Assembly: GCA_958450365.1 (NCBI GenBank)
Contig: CAUEEP010000883.1
Location: forward strand, 169,001-233,000
Length of the DNA: 64,000 nucleotides
Reading direction: 5' to 3'
Source of the DNA: Mesorhabditis belari
Taxonomy: Eukaryota; Nematoda; Chromadorea; Rhabditida; Rhabditidae
In this document: positions 11,957 to 24,400 of the stretch, piece after piece
Position numbering within the stretch: position 1 is the first letter of the stretch
How the letters are laid out: the number at the start of each line of letters is the position of its first letter
Notes under the pieces: model-generated
Databases searched by the model: none
Told to the model about the DNA's origin: nothing
The model's input: only the letters and a program-made list of their open reading frames with translations
Position numbers and translations under genes: made by a program

Positions 11957-14900
11957 TTAAGCCACATAATGATAAGTGTTTGAATCGGCAGCATCACGTG
12001 TCATATAGTCGCGTTCGATGAGAGAAGCGATCCGCGTCTTCACATCAACCGCTTTCACGGGGAAACTGAAAAAAGATTGCATTGACTTTGACTTTACATG
12101 AAGGCTAAATGAACTTATACAAGGTTTATTAGATTTAATTTCAAAAGTGTCAAAACCGACTTAAATTTTGTCATAAGCTACGCGCAACTTTAGCCAATAT
12201 TCAGATGCAAAACCTTTGATTTATGATGAAATAAAATTAAATCGGTTTATTTAAACTCTCCAAAACACTAACCGTAATTGTGAGAAGAGCTCTTGCAGTA
12301 GTCCTTGATGTGTGAGCGTTTTCCTCGTTTTCATCGTTCTCACCAAAGCCGCGTCGATCTGGTAAATACGATCCGCGGAAACTTCTTCTTCCACGTGCGC
12401 TTTCTCGGCAGCCTGTTTAAAACGTTGAATCAATTTTTAAAAACACCCAACCGTTTCTTTCATCTGTACTTGTGAAATTCGAATTCTGTGGAGCTTATCC
12501 GTAAAGTCGACGTTCACCGTAAACTCGTCACTCTTCTCAACATCTTTTCCTTTCGGAGATTTTTGAAGCACCTATAGAAAAGGCATTACATTTACAGGCT
12601 TTAAAGTCCTACCTTATGCTTTGCACAAGCCAGTGATTGTAGTGTTCGATTGAGGTCTTTTTCTTCTAAAACGTGATAAGTGTTACTGATAGCATGAAAA
12701 TAAATACCGATCTTCGTCGCTGCTAAAATATCCTCGTACTTCCAAGTGTTCCTTGAATTGAAGAGCACAATGACGGTGGCCTGATAGAGGGAAACTTGCA
12801 ATTCTTTTGTCTAAAGCAAAGAATAATAAAGATGAGATAGCATCTATGTATATACCCCATGAGGGAACTCGGCTTTAAGGAGTGCTTGTCCAAGTGAATG
12901 CTGCCATTGTAGCTTGCGCCCGGAATGCTTTTGCGTGTAGAAATCGGAGAATTGTTGTAGACATTGCGACATCTCTGGAGGAATCACTACCTAAAGCATA
13001 TGAATGCATTTTATTTGGGGAGTAAATGTACAAACTTCGCTAGGATCATATTTTGGCCACATTCCCATTGTGAGCACATTTACCGTCAGATCTGGTCGAA
13101 GTGACGCACCATGAGCGGCCATCTGCTAAAACAAACTAAAGCTATCACAAGAAAAGTCCCTTACTTGTTTGAAAGCTTGATTGAGCCCAATTGAGAGATC
13201 CATATCTTTGAACATGCCCTCTAACTTGTGCGTAAAACCAGGTCCACATTCTGCAAAAAAATAATTAGAATACTTAAAAGCATGCTATGCCTTGTCTTAA
13301 TCGCAACAACATCGCTTTCTCTGCATCAACGCTGGCGGATCGGCTGAGAAGCAATCGTTTTGCGAGATCTCTTTTGTAGAACGCTTCAAAGACATCTTTG
13401 CCTAAAGAATTAAGAACTAAATTAAGAAAATTAATGGTAAAAACCTTGAATGAATCGGAAAATTTGCATCGCGCGATACATTACCGAATCTAACTCTTCT
13501 TCACTGTTCTCTTTGTTTCCGGCGCGTAATCGAGCATCCATGAATTTTGCTAAAATAGACAAGTTTGATTAATTTTTTATTTATTTCTTTTGTGAAACTT
13601 TTATCATAATTTACTTTAAATTACTAACCAATAAGCTCTGCCGGTCTCGTCGGTCGTGTGTTAATGAAATAATCGAAAGCATCCTTCTCGGCCTGTCCTA
13701 TTTTCTCATCACCGGCAAATGAGTTGGAAACACAACTATTATGATTATTTAAATAAATTTTGTTTAAGAATTCGAACTGAATTGTTTTTTGTTTTATTTT
13801 TGGACACTTACCAATCCATCCTTTCTTTGAAACTCATCAAATCTTTCACCATCGTTGCGTCCCGTTGTGGATCGTTGACCAAATTTCGTCCATGTTTCTA
13901 AAAAAATGAAGTTTTTAAAGATAAAAACAGAATAGACCTTGATAAAATCAGCAAATTCTGTTCTCAAAATATTTCTCCCGTTCGTCACACGCCCCAAAAG
14001 ATCGTACATCAGTTTCAGTTCCGCGTATTTTGTCTGCTCAAGCAATTCGGCGGCGCCTAAACACTTTATTAAAAAGATGACAGACATAATTTTCACCTTT
14101 CTTGACAAAAATCTCCATCGCTTTCGCTATCAAACGCGCGTCAAGTACATTAAACAAATGCACTCTTGTTGTGTAGTTCAGATAGAGATCGCATCTAAAA
14201 CAAATTCATTGTGTTTTTTCTTTAAAATTTCAAACCTGGTCTCTTCTTCACGTATCCTTGAATCCACATGATGGAGATATGCAGAAGTCTACAAAGTCCC
14301 TGTTATTTTACCTTTCTTCTAAACCCACATCCAGCTCTTGCACGAGTTTTTCACCCTCCTCTTTATAAAAAGCAGCCGATGCAGAAATGAACGTCTCTTC
14401 GAAGAGTTGCGTGTAAACACACAAAGCGGATAGCATTCGAATGCTGGAGCGGAGAAGATTTGTGTTTGCCTAAATAAGCAAACTTTGCTTTGCTTCTTCA
14501 ATTTTATATTTTTTGAAGATCTATGTAAAAATTTACCTTTTCACCCTTTCGCTCTTCGGTAATTTGATCGACCAAAACGAGCCCAATTCGTTGACCCAAT
14601 CCAAATGTGTCAAGAACCTAAAAACGAAATTGATCAAAGAAGTGCAAATTAACTAACAACTCCATGAAATGTAGTCAATCCCATATCGTAGATGGATTGC
14701 ATCTGACGATTATTGATTGCATGAAACCGATCCAGCACCAAGAAGATTGAGATAAGGGCTTCCTGGAGGATACTTTGAAAAGCAATTTTATGAATGTAAC
14801 TTACCAATTGTTCTATGTACATCTCCCACAAGGCGTTCACGGCATTCAACATATCAAGTCCTTGAGTGTGACCATTTGCACGCATTTCCTCACATTGTTT

Positions 14901-16097
14901 TCGCAAATAGTTTTCTAGCTGTAAAAGTTTAAGTTTCTCACTAATTTTACCACTTTACAAACCTTTGTCTCCAAATTGAGGTAAGTTTCATCAGCTTTCC
15001 CTTCTTTACATAGCGTATCAACAGTCTAAAAACCATTTGTTAAAGCTCAAATAACAAAAAAAACCTGATAAAGATTTTCCAATGATGTCGAGACTCCACA
15101 GCGTTGCTGAATGGCTTCAATGCTATCCGAAAGGAGCTCCCAATTTTTCTTCAGCGAATCTTCATTGTTCTTCTTGTCCAGAGCTAAAATATAGTTACAG
15201 CGTGAAAGCATTTAAAGCTTACGTTTCAACTTCTTAATGATCAGCTTCTTTGGTGGCCCGTTTTTAGATGCAAAGTGGAAGGCCGCCTAAATTAGAACAT
15301 CAAAAATATAAAAAAACGATACTCACAAATGAAGGGTCGACAATCAAGCCATCGTCATTTTCCTTCTTCTTTGCTGCTGGTTTTCGTGGTTCATCATCTT
15401 CGGACAGAGACTAAAAATAATAATCTAACGTTATCATTTAAAATGAGTCTAAAGCTTTTATTTGCCAAAAAACTTTAAAACTTACTTGATATGCTCGAGC
15501 ATCAGTAAAATCCTCGTCATCATCGTCCTCTAAAACATCCATTCTAGGTCGCTTCAATGGTTTCTCCAGTTTTGACCTAAAAAAAGCAAATTAAATTACA
15601 ATTTTTCAAACGTAAAAGAAAAATATATTCCGCAAAGGCTAAAAATTTAGCAAGTAACTCTTGACAATTCCATATGATTTTATTTTTGCGCCGTAGTGCG
15701 TCGTAGTGTAGTGCGGCGGGGGGACACTGCAGAAACAACGGGAAATCGTGGCAGTTTATATCTGAGAGGGGAACATGAATGCTAAGAGTGAGGCTGGGAA
15801 TTTTCCTTTTCTTTTCAAGAATTACAATGCTCATTCCAAGTTTACTTTCTCATCTTTCTGGTATTTTAAATTACGCAAATAAATTTTAAATTACGCAATT
15901 GCTCTTGAAAATAATTTACCACGAAAATCTTGTTCCCTAGGTGTTTTTAAAATCGATTAAGCAATTTAATAGCACTCTAACGAATTTTAAACCCCGGAAC
16001 AAACTTTTTTCTAAACTTTAAAGCTTTTAAAACAAGTTTTACTTGACATTTACCTCAAAACCAACCGCGTTTGGGTTAACTGGTCCCTTTTGCTCAT
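11957..16097 (-). CDS. cul-4: cullin-4, scaffold of a CRL4-type ubiquitin ligase
   Basis: Cullin-4 holds a RING protein at its C terminus and DDB1-type adaptors at its N terminus, mainly in the nucleus. The first exon 16097-16054 ([15 protein letters not shown]) splices in phase 2 to a segment with a nuclear-localisation-like PLKRPR, then an acidic DDDDED stretch. The C-terminal half is diagnostic: [17 protein letters not shown] and [12 protein letters not shown], then exon 12412-12273 with the neddylation block [16 protein letters not shown] (acceptor Lys codon at about 12331-12329), then last exon 12065-11957 ([19 protein letters not shown], ending in TYHYVA and stop). Length and domain order fit a full cullin; about twenty short introns. 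I read the two ends codon by codon and the middle only by its cullin-like exons. A TTTTAG acceptor sits about 30 bases upstream of the ATG, a likely trans-splice or 5'UTR site. Choice of CUL4 over other cullins rests on the C-terminal wording. Confidence 0.88.
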
Positions 16098-16317
16098 TCT
16101 TTTTCTCACGACTCACTAAAAGAAAAGAAAATCGTAGCTTTTAAGAGCAGGAACACTTTTAAAGTAATGAAAGCTTGGCAAGAAAAATAAAAATCACAAT
16201 AAAAATCTCGTCTTTCACTTCTCTTTGCCCTTTTCTTCTTGTTTCCGAGCTCACCTTTTTAGTCTGTTTTGCAGCTTTAATCAATTTCATTGCAGGTTTT
16301 GAGCCTTCGCGAACAAA
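16098..16317. promoter_or_regulatory. shared divergent promoter of cul-4 and the ankyrin/GH20-like gene
   Basis: Only 220 bases separate the two start codons, which point away from each other. Both sides carry an acceptor-like site close to the ATG: CTTTTAG on the minus side, TCATTGCAG about 24 bases before the plus start. These fit trans-splicing or a 5'UTR intron, so the true promoter is probably squeezed between them. No TATA box is evident. Confidence 0.5.
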
Positions 16318-19300
16318 ATGGCGGCTGAGGAGTCGGCATCGGTGCTTTTGCTGAAGTGTGTCGATGAGGGGAGAATAGACGTACTCTGTTCCATTCTCTC
16401 GCAACTAAGTGAGTTGCTTATCTTGGCTAGTTTTAAAGTTTTGAGCATCTTGAATATTGTTATTTGTAAACATGATCAGCTTGTTAAAGTTACAGTGCAA
16501 GGATTCCGTTAAATTGTTGATTTTTAGAGGCTCAAGCGAACTTTCACGAAGAGGTGGATGGAATTTTGCCAAATGGAGCCACTCTTCTTCACCATGCCGT
16601 CCATCTAGGTCTGCTTTGGTCAATTTCATCGTATTGATTCATAAAGTTTAGATAGTATTGATGCGATCAATGCTCTACTAAATAATGGCGCGAATCCATG
16701 TGTGCAAAATGATTTGGGGAAGACGGCTTTCCAGGTGCAAATTAAAGCTTTAGTAAAGGAAAATATACCGAAACTCTAGATGTGTCGTTCTGATGCCGCA
16801 AAGATGGCATTTGTGCAAGAGGTACTGCGCGCGATTACGATGAGCAAGTCGGTTTTATCAAAGTTCATCATTATTTGTGTGTTCAGTAGCGGGCGACTCT
16901 GCCAATTAATTTCTTGTGGTGTCCCCGTCGATTCAATCGATTCCGCCTCAACGAAGAACACACTGTTGAATTGGGCGGCCGATTTTGGAACAGTCGACAT
17001 TGTGAGGTGAGCGATGCAATGATTTTATGCTACTTCTTAAGTTGGTAAGAATTTAAGATGAAAAAATGGTTGTTTAGAATACTCTGCGACTCGGGAGCAA
17101 CAATCAATGCTGCGAATGCGAAAGGCGATACACCACTTCACGCTGCTTTGCGCAAAACTGATGAGGAGATTGTTCGACAGCTGTTATCACATGGTGCAGA
17201 TCCAAACAAGAAAAATAACAAGGTACTTTTGGTTCGAGTAGCTAATGTTTTAACAAATTATTCTCTCTTTCCGTACAAGAGCAATGTGTTCAGGGAGAGG
17301 ATGCTTTTACAATTGCCGAAGCTAAAGGAGGAGCACTCACATCACTTTTAAGCATGGATACGTGAGTATCAATGCTCGTTTTCAAAGTAATTCTTTTCTA
17401 GCGTAACTCGTGGTGTTCGTCGGTCTGCTTCCGTGGAATCCCTGGAATACGATCGTGCCTCGATTTTGAGCACCGAAACTTCTGCCGCGAATCTTTTTGC
17501 AATGGAAAAGTGTGTACAAATTTTGAATTTTAATGAATTTAGCTTCAGGCCCTCTTTCTCGCCCGGCAAACTTGACTCTTGGACTGATCTTTTGTGGCCT
17601 CAACCCACTCAACTGCGAATTTTCTCGAGTCATCGACCGTTTCAAGTTCCAAAGGATGGACGGTAGAATTCTTAAATAGTAAGCAAATTGATTTATTTAG
17701 ATTAAAAATCTATTTTGATGACGCTTCTGAAGGGGAACCACGACAAATGATGCAGGCCATTCAAATCAGCGCTCCTTTATTGCAGTCGTGTAGCATCGAG
17801 TTGGAGTATCGAGGGCACAAGGTATTATCTAACTAATCTATTCTACCAAATCAATATTTTAATGGCATCTAGATGATTTTCTCAAGAAATACTCTTTCCA
17901 GACAGCTGATCACGAACATTCTCCACTCGATGGGAAAGTTACTTGTGGAGTGTACAACGACGGCCGCCCAACCGGTTCCTATTGTCTATCCATTGAGAAC
18001 AATGGCATCGAGATACAGGTTTCTTTTTCTTTTTTTGTGGGTTTAAGCACGTTTTCAGGCTACCGATTATGCTGGTGTACGATATGGATTCGCGACTTTG
18101 GTGCAAATAATTCGAATTCACATGTTAGATAAAATTTTGGAAGTGAATTCTAAGAAATTTAGGTATGCGCACAAACATGGTCAGACTAAAGGGCAAAATG
18201 GTTCTCTAAATGGAAGCACTCTAACATCGCCAGCATCTAATGGATCTCTCAATGGGTATTTTTGACTTTTCTAAAAAAACAATCCAAAATTGCTTTGATA
18301 ATTGTCAAGCAAACCTTCCTTTAGTTCACTCAATTCGACGACAGAAATCCCGGACGCCCTCACTTCAGGCGACATTCCGGCTTTGGTTGCCCGAGATTCT
18401 CCATCAAGGACCTTCCGAGCTGTGTATCAAGATTTCAGCGGCTGTCGGATTCTCAACACGGAAACAGTTAATTTTAAGCAAAGTTGTTGTTATCATTGTA
18501 TTTTGTTAAGATTCTACAAATGGCCACACGCTTGAGCTACTGCAAAGCTAACTACCTGTTTGTGAATTTTGAGGTATGCTTAGCGATCTGTTGTTTTGGA
18601 TCTATGTGTTTTAGGTGCGTACCACCGATCGTTATCAGCTGCCATACACGAATCGAGATTTATTCCACATGCTACAAGTTTGCGATGAGCTGTTCATAAA
18701 GGTTACAAAAAACCGCGTAGTTTTTATCAAAAGTTTTAGTTAGTACCTTCACTGGATCTTCAATCGTCTTACATTGATGCTAGTGCAGCTCGTCAGATCA
18801 TAGGTTTGTTTCAAATTCGTTAGATTACATTATCAAAAGTTGTGCAATTTAGATCATTTTCTTGATGATTTCCCACTATCAGACACTGCTCATTTTGGAC
18901 CCAACTTGGCCTCGATTCTTGTAAGATTTAGTACCGAATCACAGAAAGCTTTTTTAAGGTAGCTCATCGACCGGTTCTTGCATCTGTACAACGACGAGTC
19001 CGGCATATCTTCCTCTCTGTGAATGTCGACGAGAAAAATGCATCACATGTATGTTTTTCGAATTTTAAATTTAAAGTCTTCTTTTCAGCTGTCAAAAGTT
19101 CCTCCGTATGTCACATTGTGTGTCGATGGAAAATTTCCATTTGATGCCGAAAAACTGCTATCACCCCGTGTTTCTCTCGTCTTAAAGGTAAAAAAGTTTA
19201 AATTAACAAAACATGAATTTCTTTAGTTCTCCGTTGGAGATGAAGGACATTTGTGTGCTGCACCCGATTCAACAGCTAAAAAAGCACTTTTGGCTGCAAA

Positions 19301-20742
19301 ACTCGTGGATAGAAGCCAAATTTTGGGTGAGTATAATAGAACTTTTTGTAAATCTAACCTTTGATAGGAAATATGATTTGCGAACTGTCAACCGGTTGTG
19401 AAATTATGCCACCCTCGTTGTAAGTTATACAGATTTTGTATGTTTATAAATTTAAGACCTTCCTTTACGTTTTTTGTTCACAGAACGATTTTAGGTCCTA
19501 CATGCCACTGTTGGCTGCAGTTGGAGTCAGCTGGAATGCACAGGTATCCAAATATCTTTCATTCTACGTAACGCATTCAAAATCTAGACAGATATGCGGA
19601 AGTTTGCCTTTTTCTTACCCGCAATCACGGCCCATCATTTCTTACTTGATGGGTGAGTACTTGAGAAATTTTCAATTCAAATTTGGTTTTCCAGTGACAT
19701 GGCTCCATTGTTTGAACAAGCATCAACTCTTGGTAAAGTGGAGCATACTTTAACGAGGTTTCTTGGAAAATCTTCCTTCTTTGATATAACGTTTTAGATA
19801 CAACCTTGGCTTATGGAAGCCTCAACCATCATCGCCTGACCCCGATGCTTTATTAAAGGATGATGTTAGAAATTTTGTATAACTTGAATACATGATATTT
19901 AGTTACTACTCAAAGGAAAAATGGCAATATCCGTGTTTCTCGAAATGATTCTAAATCCGGAGAATCTGCAGCTTGATCGATTGACACCAGCAATATTTAA
20001 GGTACCTCATTTCCTAAAGTTTAATGAATTTCCTTTATTTAGCGGGCTCGCATGGAGTTGAGAAAGAGCGCCCGGGCTCTCGATGAAGCGCGAAAATCTT
20101 TGCCCTACAACTTTGAGCTGGCTCTTGTTTTGGCGGAAATTCGTCTGGTGACAGAGTTGTTGAGTTTGGCATCGCGGTATGAGTGTTTGCTATTTGAAAC
20201 TAGAGACATATTTTTTAGGCTGGGTCAATCTTTGTGCATTCACAGCGTCAACAACAATTATGCGAATGAAGCTGAAAGAAGAGTTGGTTAAATTATTCGT
20301 GTTGTGTATTATATAAGCAAATCAACTTACAATTAGTTTTAAAACCCGTTCGGGTCATAAAACATTTTAATTTAGCGCTCAAATGAAGGACCCTGGTCAG
20401 CTGCGCATATGGCTCCGCATGGAAGAGTTGGTGTTTCTCATCTACCGTTAACGATTCGAACCGATTTGGCAAATACGTAAGTGAAGTTTGTACCTGCCTA
20501 AGCAATGAAAATGGCTTACTTTTAGTGAGCTTTAATAGAAACCTTGATAACACTAATAAAATTATCAAAACGATTTCGATGTTTGCCTTTTTAGATTGCT
20601 CTCTATTCGCACTCAATTTCAACACGTGTGGCTTTCTCGATCGATTCCCTCAACACTACCAAACGCGTTGAAGATGTTCGACAACCTCTTCAAAGCCTTA
20701 CTTCCGCCGGATCTACACGAATTTGGGCAACAACTCCTCTAG
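16318..20742 (+). CDS. ankyrin-repeat protein fused to a GH20 (beta-hexosaminidase)-like region, 942 residues
   Basis: Thirty-one exons splice in a consistent phase to 943 codons ending in TAG. Residues 1-218 are ankyrin repeats (GATLLHHAVHL, NTLLNWAADFGTVDIVR, KGDTPLHAALRKTDEEIVRQ). A Ser-rich linker follows. Residues about 330-400 read like the small domain before a GH20 barrel (SYCLSIENNGIEIQ then ATDYAGVRYGFATLVQII). From about 425 to the end it reads like the barrel (FRAVYQDFSGCRI; RLSYCKANYLFVNFE; YMPLLAAVGVSWNAQ). No signal peptide is present and I see no HxGGDE-type catalytic pair, so it is probably an intracellular, inactive relative; that is inference. Exons in order begin at 16318, 16528, 16652, 16780, 16887, 17078, 17294, 17402, 17549, 17701, 17902, 18059, 18163, 18325, 18511, 18615, 18740, 18853, 18959, 19089, 19227, 19368, 19495, 19588, 19695, 19798, 19903, 20043, 20219, 20376 and 20595. 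Confidence 0.8.
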
Positions 20743-21439
20743 GAATCTAGATATATCAAGTACTCATTAAATCTATATGCAACTTGTGGGAATTCTTGAT
20801 TTATCTAATCATCAGGCATCATATTTCTGAGACTCTGTAAGTATTAATAAGGCCATTGTATCCCTTGTAATTGTGTTCCTTTTCCTTTTTGCCTCTATTT
20901 TTTTTGCTGTCTTGTGATTTCACCCCCAAAAAGTGCCTCTTCTATTAGGCTTTTTCTGTGATAATTTCCATCATTTGCATTAAATTCAATCGTTCCCTTA
21001 GCTTTAATATGAATTCACTTTCTTTTCGATTTCTTTGTTCTTTTGGGTACCTGCGGACCAATGTTTGTGTAAACCTGTACTTTATGGTATTAAATGAACA
21101 ACTATCAATCATTTTTGCTGATGATGAAACAATCATTTTATTGGCACTTTTACTAACTTTCCGTTGGTGATCCGTTTTGGGGAAAGCACTTCTAAACCAG
21201 GCATTGGGTTAAATTTTGAAAATATATTTAGATTGATGCAAGTTTGTCAACTTTTCTACCGTAACCAACGCTAACTTTAGCGGCAGGCACGTCAAATTAT
21301 TAATGTAAAAATTTCAACCTATAATAATCGTAGCTTCTCTCTGTGATGCTCGATTTGATCGTCTCCATTTTCTCAACAAACAATTCAACAATATCCTCTA
21401 AATTGGGGATTTGTTTGACAAGTTGAAATCCTTTCTATC
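20743..21439. other. convergent intergenic region between the ankyrin/GH20-like gene and the chemoreceptor
   Basis: AT-rich 3' flanks of two converging genes. A minus-strand AATAAA lies near 21134-21139, a plausible poly(A) signal for the chemoreceptor about 300 bases past its stop. No other coding or repeat structure is evident. Confidence 0.5.
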
Positions 21440-24400
21440 TCATTCAACCTTTGCCGCTTTCTTGTATGGAGCCATAATATAGAGAGTGATGAAAGGATTG
21501 ATTGCCGGGGGTAGACAAATGAGCACAAAAATAAGATATTCGAGGAATGTGAGCTGGAAAATGGGCTGTGTTAATGTTAATGTTAATTTTCTAAAAGATT
21601 TTCCTAGAAAAGCTACCGTACTCTTGCCGCTTTTTAAAATCTAAATGCTCGTCTACCTGTTCAAGGGTCCCGGTCAATGAGGAATTTGAATGGAAGCTAT
21701 AATTTAATTAGTACCACTAAACCAGACCAGATAACTATAGCCTTTTATGGTAGATAACCCGGGTTACGATAGCTTTTCTAAAGAACACCTCCAAGAAAAC
21801 TTGAACCAAATGCAATTTATTATCTTCTAAAAAGCAGTAAATCCTTTTTTTATGGCTTTTAAAACATTTTCATTTACCTGTTTCCCTGAGAATTGCACTC
21901 CCATGTACAAAAATACCGGCAACGAGCAGAGACTCAACGGGATCAGAATTTGCATGGTGAGACTCTGGAATAAATTTTTCACCCAAAATATTTTCAATAT
22001 TGACCTATTCTACGAACTAAGGGCAGCTTTACAAAGTGGCTAAATAGAAAATGAAATTGAGTTTTTGTTTATGCAGAAGCAGAAGCTTTACTAGTAAAAT
22101 TTTGCCCAGAGATGAGTTGTTGGCTACCTTGAAATAAGTCTTTCTTTTTTTTTGGCGCCTCCGTTTTTAAACTCAAAACTAACATTTGGTATTGTTATTG
22201 TTTGTTGTTATAATCTTAAGTTGTCATTGTAAAATACCGTAAATATTCTAATGAAAGCACCACCCTTCAGGAGCGTCGCGTAGTCAAAGTTTACTCTCAA
22301 ACAAGCGCTCATAACTCGACATTAGTACTTTTGTTTTTCTGCGCTTTGGTATCAAATTAAAGTAGAGAAAATGGGTGATTTTTTGAGTTATAACACATTT
22401 CTAGCATTAACCAGCGCTTAGAACAAAATGATTGAAAAGTCTCAAAAAAGCCGTGTTTTCATCATTTTTCAATCATTTCTTTCTAAGTGTTGATTAATGC
22501 TAATAATATTTTTTTTTTATCTCGAAAAATCACCCATTCTTTCTACTTTAATTTGATACCTAAGCGCGCAGAAACAAACGTATTAGTGCTGAGATATAAG
22601 CGTTTGTTTAAGAGTCAACTTTGACTACGCGACGCTCCTAAAGGGCTCCTGCTTTAGACATTGGGGTAACTCGGCTCTTTATTTCAGTCGAGTCGAGTTT
22701 TCTCTCGAATTCTCCGTGACTCGTCGCTTATTTTTGGGTCGAGTCGAGTCCATTATAAAAAAACTCAAAAAAGTAGTCGAGTTGAGTCACTTTTTAGCAA
22801 AAATGACCCGAGTCGAGCTTTCTTAGCTGTTTCGTGATTTTCCTTAGCTGTCTCTCGACTCGTCTCAAAATTTGCCCATTTCTAGGGTGCTTCTTTTAGA
22901 ATATTTACGGTACACAGGAAAAACCGAATCTCGATACAACGATTTTCTCGTTATAGCGATTCCATTTTGCGGTCCCGAGAGAATGGCTGGACACTGGCTT
23001 TACCCACTCTGGCAGGTAATACTTAAATTTGAAACATTGTTTCTTAGTTTGCTCAGCTCCTCATTTTATGGCTAATCAACATCTGAATCCAATACGTATA
23101 AGAGTTTGGATAATTTAAATAATATATTCCTTAACTATCTATTAGATGTTTAACTCGAAACTTAAAAGTTTATGAGAAAAGGCAACGTTAGATGGCAACT
23201 CAAGTTCGCTTCCGGTGATGGGACTCCCTTAAACTTGAAACAAAAACATTCCCCACTCACCTTAACCAACATTCGCAGTCCTTCTTTTGTCACCTTACAA
23301 AGCTCTTCTTTCTCGAGAATTTTTAGAATTCTTTGCCGCGAAATGAACATAAAAGTGACACTGGGAATGTTTGGAATGATTGCACCTAAACATCGAAGAT
23401 TTGCGATTTTTTTTATCAATTCTTACATGCTAAAAGGATGATCGCCGCTGGATTGAGCACATCAGCCATTCCTTCGAAACGATCTGAAAATTGAAAAGCT
23501 TAAACGATAAAAAGTAACGCGGGAAACAGCTATTGAAAGCACTCACTCTCAAGCAGCCACTCATCCACATTATAATCTGGATATTGAACTCGTATTTTTG
23601 CCACTGATACTTCAAGATCGCGGTGCAGAGAAAGGACACAACTCTGAAAATTTGTTCAATTTTTGTTTGAATCTTGGAATAGATTTATCAATGATCGAAA
23701 TACTGATCGAAAATAGCTAGTTTCAAAAGTGAGGGTTATCCCTTCGCATTGTCGAATTTAATCGAACTCTACGTCATTTTATACTTACCAAAATTAGCAT
23801 CGGCACCAAACCGACCAAAAAGCACATGAAACCAATGCCGAAATATCTGAATCGGAATTTGAGCAAAATATTGTATAAAAACTATGGCTCTATTCAATTA
23901 GAACTTAAAAAAAGATGATTAAAAAGATTCAAGATATTAAAGAGATTAAAAAGACTTAAAGAAGACTTAAACTTAAAAAGAAAATGATGATTTAACTTCA
24001 AATCTTTTATCTATATTTATTTATTTATTATCAATGGGGAGATTTTTGAAAGGCAATCAAAAACAAGGAGGAACTGAAAAGTGGTTTTGAAAAAAGAGAA
24101 CGGTTCAGTGATGAAGGTCCATTTTTAACCGGCCAGCTCCGGCCGAACTTGACTACACTTTGTAGAGAAATTCAGCCAAATTTAAGGTAAAAATCGATCT
24201 CAAACATTTAGACATAGTGGCGTAGCCAAAGCGGAGAGCCCGGCTCAGTCTTTCATCGCTCCTTCACCGCTTTATCGATGCCAAAAGGGAAGCACCTTAT
24301 ACCCAAAACGTAGGCCAGACGACGAGCGATTACGCGGTCGCACGAAGAACACCTCGCCAGTCATTTACATCGGGATTTCTCTTTTGCTTTGTAGATGGTA

